The notes under the pieces: model-generated
What the model was told of the DNA's origin: nothing
The model's database searches: none
What the model saw: only the letters and a program-made list of their open reading frames with translations
Program-made: the position numbers and the translations under genes
Assembly: GCA_947577025.1 (NCBI GenBank)
Contig: CANPTO010000001.1
Span: forward strand, 1-64,000
Reading direction: 5' to 3'
Length of the DNA: 64,000 bases
From: an uncultured Clostridiaceae bacterium
Lineage (GTDB): Bacteria; Bacillota; Clostridia; TANB77; CAG-508
Part shown: in pieces, positions 57,901 through 64,000 of the stretch
Position numbering within the stretch: the stretch's first letter is position 1
How the letters are laid out: every line of letters starts with the position of its first letter

Positions 57901-60259
57901 ATTTTAGTTCATTGTCTAATTCTTCTATTTTTCCTACATGTTTACATTCAGGATTATTACATTTGAATTTATTTAATGTGTCATATGTGTATGTATGTGA
58001 TTTTCCGTTAATTTCTATTGTTGCTTTTTCTACATCTTTTTTAAGTGCTAAGTCAAATGTTTCTCTTTTTACTAGTCCAAAGTCTATGTTTATGTGTTTT
58101 GGATATAATGGGTAGAACCATATTCCATTTACATATTGACCTATTGGTTCTTCTATAAAGTTATCATATATTGGATATATTGTTCCTTTTTCATTTGTTC
58201 TTGAAGATATTCTACAATCTTCTATAAATTGTAATTTTCTTCTTGTTGTTTCGTTATCTCCAAATTCATGTAGTGCGTTATTATATGCTGTATTGTAACT
58301 TTTGCTTGAGGTTGCTGTATTTATTACATAATCATATATTTCTTTTATTCCATATGGTGTTGAACACATTGCTCTTTCTTTTGCTGCTTCTTCTGCTGTT
58401 TTTCCTTCTTCGTGATTATGATGTTTTTTGCAGTATTCACTACTATATTTGCTTACTATATATGCTGTGTTAGTTTGGTCTACTTCATAATATAATTTTC
58501 TTCTTACTTTATAACTTGCTGGCGCTGAACTAATTTCTGCAAACCTTTCATTAAATGCATTTCTTTCACTTTGTTTTTCTAGTGCATTTGAGTATGATGC
58601 TACTGGGTTCTCTCCTCCAGCTGCTAAGTATGTAGTTGCTTGATAAATTTGTCCATCATATACAAACTCTATCCAATATTTCTTACGTGAATTTAAATGG
58701 CGGAATTCATAATATCCATTAGCATCTGTAACTGTTCTTGCTACTTCTGAGCCATCTGAATTATAATGAAGTATTACCTCTACTCCTGCTTTCCATTTTT
58801 CCCCGTCATCTTTTATTCCATTTGCTAAAGTCTCTTTTGATGTTCTTTCGTCTTCCCATACATGACCTGCTAACATTAAATGTAATGTTTCTTTGTCACC
58901 TTCACCACCTGGTGGTGGTGTTTGTGTTGTTGGTGGTGTTGGATATTTAGGGTTTGGTATAGGTATGTCTATTTCTTCTTGATGTAGTGCACGGCTACCT
59001 ATAGCTAATAATTGTTTTTGAAATGTTGGTCCCTTCTTAACTATTGTTGCACTAGTTACTCTTCTTTTATTACAGCAGTTATCTCCTGTATCTTTCATTA
59101 TATCATTTCCTTCATCATCTTTTGCTGGATGTTTGTCACAATGATACTCATACTGTTCATAAGAATATTCTGTTTCCCAATAATATGCTGCTAAATTGTA
59201 TATAGTTGCTTCTGCACTCATCCACTCAAAGTCTATATGTAAGTGGTCTAATTGTTGTATTTGGTTAGTTGATACATATTTTACATAAAATTTTTCATTT
59301 GGATTAGGATATTGTGGTCTAGGAGTCATCATTGCATCTACGTAATTTGGTTCCTCTGGAGTAAAATATCCGTCTTCTGTAAGTTTATATTCTGTTCCAG
59401 CTAATCCAGAAGTTAATATAATACTTTCTAGCTTTATTTTATCACCATTTTTATCAACAATATACATATCTGTAATTCCACCATATGCTAGTCCCATATA
59501 TAAACCTTGAACATAATCAATTGAAAATGGTCCAACTATATATTCACTTTTGCTTTGTGTATAATTTACTTTTACTTCATCTGTATTAGTAGTATCTCCT
59601 TTAATCATTTTTCCTGAATTGGCTTCAATCTCTGTTGCAAATGTATCATAATTTGCTGCTGCAAACTCTAAGTCTAGTGCATAACCTCCTGCTGTTGAAT
59701 CTGCTGGTGGTTTTTTATTAGTACTTAATGATGGTAAGTCCCAAACTGCCTCTTGTTTGACAGCATCCCAAGTATTCCAATCTCCTCCTTCAGGTGCCCA
59801 TGTTAATATGTATGCTTCTAAGTTATTTGCTGCTCTAGTAGATGTAACTTCATAATATCTATATGATTGTTGTTTTTCTATTTCCTTGAAATCTTTTTCA
59901 TGCTCCCATATATCATTTTTATGCTTATCTGCTTCTGTTTGTAACCATTGTATAGTTCCTTCTCCTACTCCTTTTAGTTTTAATGCTCCTCCTTTTTCAG
60001 CACAATATATTTGATAATTTCCATATATAATTCTCCAATATTCTGTATCTTCTATTATAAAACTATCTAATGTGTCCGCTGTAACTGGTATTGATAGTCC
60101 TGATAAGCCAGCTTTTTTTATTTCTCCTGTTCCTACTTTTGAAATTGTTGTTTGTTTTCCTATAAGAAAGTCTGGTATAGATTTTGCAAATACAAAACAT
60201 ACCGCTGCAATTATTATAAGTATTACTAGGTTAATTATTTTTTTTATATTTTCTTTCAT
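54980..60259 (-). CDS. Large surface protein with probable thioester domain and Cna-B-like repeats
   Basis: 1759 aa. Signal/anchor at 7-29. An N-terminal domain with Cys86 (Y-Q-I-Y-C-A-E) and Gln169 (V-K-Q-E-A-V-W) fits an internal Cys-Gln thioester adhesin domain. SdrD/Cna-B-like modules follow (G-H-V-W-E-D-E, G-Y-Y-E-F-R; later G-T-I-W-E-D-E-R-N-P), along with DUF11-like conserved repeat parts and a zinc-ribbon-like C-x-x-C ... C-x-x-C (C-N-N-P-E-C ... C-P-K-C) near residue 800. At the end: P-P-Y-G-K-T, a membrane segment and K-K-K. The sorting motif is not a perfect LPxTG. 17 bases after the next large gene; one operon. No in-frame CGG. Confidence 0.85.
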   Translation of the reverse strand: MKENIKKIINLVILIIIAAVCFVFAKSIPDFLIGKQTTISKVGTGEIKKAGLSGLSIPVTADTLDSFIIEDTEYWRIIYGNYQIYCAEKGGALKLKGVGEGTIQWLQTEADKHKNDIWEHEKDFKEIEKQQSYRYYEVTSTRAANNLEAYILTWAPEGGDWNTWDAVKQEAVWDLPSLSTNKKPPADSTAGGYALDLEFAAANYDTFATEIEANSGKMIKGDTTNTDEVKVNYTQSKSEYIVGPFSIDYVQGLYMGLAYGGITDMYIVDKNGDKIKLESIILTSGLAGTEYKLTEDGYFTPEEPNYVDAMMTPRPQYPNPNEKFYVKYVSTNQIQQLDHLHIDFEWMSAEATIYNLAAYYWETEYSYEQYEYHCDKHPAKDDEGNDIMKDTGDNCCNKRRVTSATIVKKGPTFQKQLLAIGSRALHQEEIDIPIPNPKYPTPPTTQTPPPGGEGDKETLHLMLAGHVWEDERTSKETLANGIKDDGEKWKAGVEVILHYNSDGSEVARTVTDANGYYEFRHLNSRKKYWIEFVYDGQIYQATTYLAAGGENPVASYSNALEKQSERNAFNERFAEISSAPASYKVRRKLYYEVDQTNTAYIVSKYSSEYCKKHHNHEEGKTAEEAAKERAMCSTPYGIKEIYDYVINTATSSKSYNTAYNNALHEFGDNETTRRKLQFIEDCRISSRTNEKGTIYPIYDNFIEEPIGQYVNGIWFYPLYPKHINIDFGLVKRETFDLALKKDVEKATIEINGKSHTYTYDTLNKFKCNNPECKHVGKIEELDNELKCPKCGSRDENTGKEYDIEEIWDIELRLSDIAFNDKKYYDTRYTRELFAADYDYKVSDYGNEFANYGKSKDDELNVYVTYKLTVRNQSQSVLGEVMEIVDYYDEDFEYVDERSYIQIKYGIKDTDTEAETAKNEHLAMVGTNMPVNKVDNSKYGTNNETTIAGYDKLYIQGLQGMKLSSGQTAYIYLTFKVKKDSINGEDWIRLDERVDKIEKIGEGKENIAEINGFKTYYKEGTEIPNVDPVSGYSKIAGLFDVDSVPGNLNPDDVPKDGDPDNGQIKYENFEDDTDKAPNIKLKLYREDGPDGKPVVRTTNGTIWEDERNPINDETHTAIGNGIMEEEEAKINGVTVQLIELMPNGTEYKWKEFSSGNDKFEAVIAQIGPGEKYGKIDIDPAENADRGKYIINSYIPGNYVVRFIYGDTEKTLLPEQYENIAPEINEVLTKSGKSGQNKKSYNGQDYKSTTYQKEINQNLYRNTNFWTNTETNLQYIWREKSTWENGKEDLGEIKTKISTFKPDSSNNETANAVKKEEEQNGYVYDIAASSERNDVSDAKDIMKDDDLEELYKRPSKTLNSREDVIDYSDDNVMNHIAEVLASHEKMPLDNDKLKNELNELMKETQMTAETGLMVIETECDRGITEDQTENNPTTYEINHVNLGLEERPKAQLSVNKEVTNVKLTLADGSTLFDATQSATNALWLKHKQYEYKYNQNKLQGDPMADIRSEGAYNYDTKFGLIQLSMDEELMHGATIKISYKITVTNKGEVDFKENSFYYTGKVADPATIVKTEPNQLVDYVANNLQFYAIDNKAWEVIDKGNLVTEDEKQTLVNATLDDYVKKYNTVISTKPRNADGTSDSNIAEAKLVPEIYDKGNSSVSDDLILTQLITAENTTDDLTYRNIVELVRTSNDVGRRNAYSIVGNQDPTQEPQEVDTDRAEVVKILPPYGKTVTNYLIAITIVLSSIILIGGIIFIKKKVLK

Positions 60260-60276
60260 ATCTTATACCTCCCTTT

Positions 60277-63200
60277 CTACATTCTTCTTAATACTTTTTT
60301 TCTGATATAATAAGCACTTATTCCTATTGTTATACATATTACTACTGAAATTAATGCTGTGTATGTTACTGCGTCTCCTGTTTTTACTCCTATTACTACA
60401 TCTGCTGCTGACATATCGTCTTCACTTGTTACTTTGTTTGCTGGAGTTGAGTCTATGTCTTGCTTTCCTTCTTCGTTGTATACTTCGTAAAGTTCTGCAT
60501 TATTGTTTACTATTCCTGTATTTTTGTCTGTCATTTTTTTAGTTAATGTTAAACTTAATTCTGCACTTTCGCCAGATTCTAGTTTTTTGTTTGCTAAACT
60601 TGAGTTGTATATGTCTCCCTTGCTTGATTGGTACCAATCTCTATTTAGCTCTGAGTTGAATTTCATGTCTTTTGGCATATAGTCTACTACTTTTCTTACG
60701 TAGTTTCCTATTGCTCCTTCGTTTGTAACTATTATTTTGTATTCTACTATAACTGTTGCATTTGATAGTTGTGCTGCTGGAATTTCTGCTTTTGCTATTT
60801 TCAAGTTATCATAGCTATATTTTTTTACTGTATTTCCATAAGTAACTGTTATTGCTGATATGTATTTTTCTAGTTTCATATCTGATTTTTCTGATTCGCA
60901 TAGTCCCATATCTACATTTCTTATATTTTCGTCAGTAACTCTTAGGGTATCTGTTATTGCTACTTTTGTTTGTTTTCCATCTATCGTCATATCTATACTT
61001 GTTACATCTGAGTTTACTGTATTGTTTATTCCTGATTTTTGGTATTGTGTAAGCTCATATTTGTATTGGTTATACATAAATACTACTAAGTATTCCCCTC
61101 TTTCTAAGTTTGTAAATGTATATTCTCCTGTTGATGATATTTTTACTATTTTTTCTACTGCTGTATCTATGTCTTTTACTATTTCATTTGTGTTTTTGTT
61201 TAATAACCTTACTTCTATTCCTGTTAGTAGCTCTTCTCCTTCATCTCTTTTTCCATTTTGATTTTTGTCTAGCCATGCTAGTCCAGAAATTTTATATCTT
61301 CTGCCATCATCTTTTGGTGGTTCATTATTACCATAGTCTACTTTGTGTATTTCTTCATTATACTCTATTGTTGTTTTTACTGAGTTTGAAGTTTTTGTTT
61401 CAAAATTCTTTCCATAAATGGTTGCATAACTTGTTACTTCTTTTTCTGTTTCTCCCTCTGGTAATACCTCTGCTTCCATTGTTATATTTACTACTGCTTT
61501 TCCATTTGCCTTAAATGAAGGGAATTTAAATACATATGCTCCATCTTTATTTTGTACTGTCATTGCTGATGTAATTCCATTAGTTGTTATTGTTGCATTT
61601 GAAAGTTTCATTCCCTCTGTGATTTTGTGTTCTAAGTAGAAGTCTGATGTATAAACATCACTCTTATTTGTTATTTCATATGTGTATGTTACTGTTTCTC
61701 TTTCTTTTACATATTGTTTGTCTGGATCTAATTGTTTTATTTCAAATGCTAATTTTGAAATAGTATTAGTTCTAGTATTTGAGTAATGTTCTTCTATATC
61801 ATCTGCTTTTAACGTTGTTATTGCTTTTATATCACCTAGTATTTCTCCTGTTACTTGTGTTTTTACAATACATTTTATATCTGAATTTTTAAGTAGTGTT
61901 GGTATTGTATATGTTACTATATTTTTTTGTTTATCTGTATTTACACTATATTGTATTTCTTCATCAGTTGATACTTTTTGGTTTTCTATTGTTGTTTCTT
62001 TTATTTCTAGTCCTTTTGGAACTTGTACTTTTATAATTACATTTTTTAGTTCTCTATAACTTGGTGTTTCAACATTTGTTTCATATGTTAGTTCATCATT
62101 TTCTATTAATGTATAGTCTGGTTCTTTGTCTGTTTCTAGTAAAAGTTTTGCATATCCTTTTTCAAATTTTAGTTTATATATATTTGATTCTACTGGTTTT
62201 TGCATATCATCTGCATTTACTCTTACTTTATTGTTTAGTATAACTTCTGGTATTACTAAGTTTGAGTCTTTATCTATCATAGCACTGCTTTTGTACACTT
62301 GTGTGTATACTAATTTTATTTCATATTCTGCTTCTGCTGTTTTTCCACCTTCTACTGTTCCTAGTTGTATTACTTTTTCTGGATCTTCACTGTCTTCATA
62401 ACCTGTTTGGAAACTTTCTGATACATATTGTGTATGAACTGTTTCATATACTGCTATTAATTGTTTTTGTGTATCTTCTATTAAACTTGTGTCTTCTGTA
62501 AATTGAACTTTTCCTTCTGAATCTCTATATGTATATATTTTTCCATTTGGTGCGGTTATGTTTAATGTTACATTTTCAGCATTTACTGTTGCTGTATTTT
62601 TTACTGTTGCTTTGAATTTTAGGTATTGTCCTTCTCTTACTACTGCATTTTCTGCTATTTCTGATTCTAGTTTTACTTCTAGGTTTGGTGCTTCGCCTGT
62701 TGATAGGGTTACTATTCTTGATTTTACTCGGTCATTTATTGTTTGCTCTTCTTGGATGTTGTCGAAGTATACTGTGTACATAGAGTTTACTGTTTGTGAG
62801 TAGTTTAGGTTTTCTGGTATTTGTGCGTTGTATGTGAATTTTATGCTGTTTCCTACTTCCATTTCGTATTCGTTTAGTATTATTAAGTATGATTTTACTG
62901 TTGAGTAGTCTTGTATTTCTTGTGTCCATCCGTTTTCCTCACTTTGTAGGTCTGCTGTTGCGTTTCCGTTTTGTGAATAGTATATGATTACATTTTCTAA
63001 ACCATTTGTGTTTATTGGGCTTGTCATTGGTGCGTCAAATGTGTTGTTTAGATTTTGCATTGTTTCTGGGTCTGTTGCTCCTTTTGTTAGTGTTCTTCCT
63101 AATACTTTTATGTTTTTTATTTTGTTTTCATAGTTGTTTATTATTTGTATTTCTGCTGTTATTGGTTTTGCTGTTGTTGTTACTTCTAGTGCGGCTTTTT

Positions 63201-64000
63201 CGTCATTTGTTAATGCCATTATTTGTGCTCCATTTACTGTGTTTGTTAGTTTGTTTGCTGTAACTATTCCTACTGGTGCTATGAATTTTATTGGTACCTC
63301 TGCTTGTGCTACTTCATTTTCGTTTATTACTGTTAGTTTTACTGGTACTATTGTATTTGGTGTTAGGTTATTTGCTGTTATGTCTGCTGTTATTAGTAGG
63401 TTTGTTCCTTTTGTTAGTGCATCTTTACTGTATTTTGTTTGTGTTCCTTTTAAACTTAATTCTATTTTTTTTGTTCCGTCTGGCTCTACTATGCTGTTTG
63501 CTTGCTCTACTGTTAACTCATCCTCATATAGTAGTTGTACGTTTTTTATATCTATTTGTTCCATATATGATGGTAACTCTAGTATTATTTTTGGGTTTTT
63601 GAATAGTTTGTTGTAGTTTGTTGATGTGTTTAGTATTGCTCTTATTTCTACATTTTCATTTTTTACTATTGTTGATAGTTCTTGTGTATTTGTTTGTATT
63701 TCTACTTGTGTTTGTGGTTCTATTAGTTTTATTGTAGCTTCTGCATTTTGCTCTACTAATACTATTTGACTAGATATTGCTTGTGCATTTATGCTTGAGG
63801 CTAGTTCTATAAATTCTTGTACTTGTTCTTTTTGGTATGCTATTTCTCCTTTTATTGCTTTTGTGATTTCTAGTTCTAGTTTTCCTTCTGTTTGTGGTTT
63901 GCTTGTTCTTATTGTTATGTTGTTTATGTTTAGTTCACTTAGGTTTATTTCTAATTTTCCTTGTTCATTTTCGGCTGTGTTTTTATCTATAACTAGTTTT
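60277..64000 (-). CDS. Large surface protein (partial, N-terminus outside the window)
   Basis: At least 1241 codons; the frame is open to the right edge. Many beta-rich modules, including DUF11-like units with V-T-Y-T-Y-E-I-T-N and a Cna-B/SdrD-like module (G-L-A-W-L-D-K-N-Q-N-G-K-R-D-E-G-E). The C-terminus has V-G-V-K-T-G-D, a membrane segment (ALISVVICITIGISAYYI) and R-K-K-V-L-R-R; no LPxTG. An ATG at 63562-63564 is internal, since the same frame continues upstream with coherent sequence. First gene of the surface operon as far as can be seen. No in-frame CGG. Confidence 0.85.
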   Translation of the reverse strand, partial: KLVIDKNTAENEQGKLEINLSELNINNITIRTSKPQTEGKLELEITKAIKGEIAYQKEQVQEFIELASSINAQAISSQIVLVEQNAEATIKLIEPQTQVEIQTNTQELSTIVKNENVEIRAILNTSTNYNKLFKNPKIILELPSYMEQIDIKNVQLLYEDELTVEQANSIVEPDGTKKIELSLKGTQTKYSKDALTKGTNLLITADITANNLTPNTIVPVKLTVINENEVAQAEVPIKFIAPVGIVTANKLTNTVNGAQIMALTNDEKAALEVTTTAKPITAEIQIINNYENKIKNIKVLGRTLTKGATDPETMQNLNNTFDAPMTSPINTNGLENVIIYYSQNGNATADLQSEENGWTQEIQDYSTVKSYLIILNEYEMEVGNSIKFTYNAQIPENLNYSQTVNSMYTVYFDNIQEEQTINDRVKSRIVTLSTGEAPNLEVKLESEIAENAVVREGQYLKFKATVKNTATVNAENVTLNITAPNGKIYTYRDSEGKVQFTEDTSLIEDTQKQLIAVYETVHTQYVSESFQTGYEDSEDPEKVIQLGTVEGGKTAEAEYEIKLVYTQVYKSSAMIDKDSNLVIPEVILNNKVRVNADDMQKPVESNIYKLKFEKGYAKLLLETDKEPDYTLIENDELTYETNVETPSYRELKNVIIKVQVPKGLEIKETTIENQKVSTDEEIQYSVNTDKQKNIVTYTIPTLLKNSDIKCIVKTQVTGEILGDIKAITTLKADDIEEHYSNTRTNTISKLAFEIKQLDPDKQYVKERETVTYTYEITNKSDVYTSDFYLEHKITEGMKLSNATITTNGITSAMTVQNKDGAYVFKFPSFKANGKAVVNITMEAEVLPEGETEKEVTSYATIYGKNFETKTSNSVKTTIEYNEEIHKVDYGNNEPPKDDGRRYKISGLAWLDKNQNGKRDEGEELLTGIEVRLLNKNTNEIVKDIDTAVEKIVKISSTGEYTFTNLERGEYLVVFMYNQYKYELTQYQKSGINNTVNSDVTSIDMTIDGKQTKVAITDTLRVTDENIRNVDMGLCESEKSDMKLEKYISAITVTYGNTVKKYSYDNLKIAKAEIPAAQLSNATVIVEYKIIVTNEGAIGNYVRKVVDYMPKDMKFNSELNRDWYQSSKGDIYNSSLANKKLESGESAELSLTLTKKMTDKNTGIVNNNAELYEVYNEEGKQDIDSTPANKVTSEDDMSAADVVIGVKTGDAVTYTALISVVICITIGISAYYIRKKVLRRM

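Noticed and set aside
6341..63616. Numerous long open frames on the + strand opposite large minus-strand genes
   Set aside because: They are rich in Leu, Phe, Ser and Tyr because they mirror purine-rich coding strands, have no ribosome sites and no recognisable motifs.

Overview
The window is an AT-rich stretch of a bacterial chromosome. It looks like a Gram-positive member of Clostridia (Bacillota), probably an uncultured gut lineage. Evidence: Shine-Dalgarno sites of the AGGAGG type, the orders gdpP-rplI-dnaB-tilS-ftsH and rpoB-rpoC, a WalK/WalR-like two-component pair, a CwlD-like sporulation amidase and thioester/Cna-type surface proteins. Most genes are on the minus strand.

The outstanding signal is a recoding pattern. 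In ten otherwise healthy genes the reading frame is broken, and at all 17 break points the upstream frame reads an in-frame CGG codon while the conserved protein continues in the +1 frame, from the GGN that begins one base later. Dropping the C of CGG restores each protein, often in the middle of a diagnostic motif: the ferredoxin 4Fe-4S motif, the amidase GHG motif, the GdpP GGGGH motif and the radical SAM cysteine region. No other kind of frameshift was found in an intact gene. CGG is absent as an in-frame codon from rpoB, rpoC, dnaB, rplI and the large surface proteins, although out-of-frame CGG (for example GAC GGA) is common there. This suggests pervasive +1 frameshifting, or quadruplet CGGN decoding as glycine, in this organism. 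Five small or accessory genes carry CGG that is read in frame, so the rule is not absolute.

Layout. 1-7662: ftsH (partial), tilS, dnaB, rplI, two small genes and gdpP. 7833-11221: two related small proteins of an unrecognised family, a DUF4143 ATPase and a YafQ/DinJ toxin-antitoxin pair. 11271-19104: rpoC and rpoB, separated by an unusually long repeat-filled spacer. 19562-22597: accessory island with a DUF3791/DUF3990 toxin-like system and unknown genes. 23325-26826: two surface or secreted proteins, facing an XRE regulator with two matching operators. 27005-30639: Tim44-like protein, radical SAM protein, tRNA-His, tRNA-Gln and a DUF4160 pair. 31137-36978: ferredoxin, ricT, holB, lepB, a histidine kinase/response regulator pair and a small membrane protein. 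37048-46410: a giant cyclic beta-1,2-glucan synthase with six recoding sites and a CwlD amidase with three. 46411-52518: relics, an ECF sigma/anti-sigma pair, a second DUF4143 ATPase and a ClpX-like AAA+ protein. 52628-64000: a GGDEF response regulator and three large surface proteins.

Spacers are packed with repeats: palindromic hairpins, a ~230-bp composite element, AT-rich ATTATTCATT repeats and heptamer tandem repeats. Some of these have entered the coding sequence of the glucan synthase.
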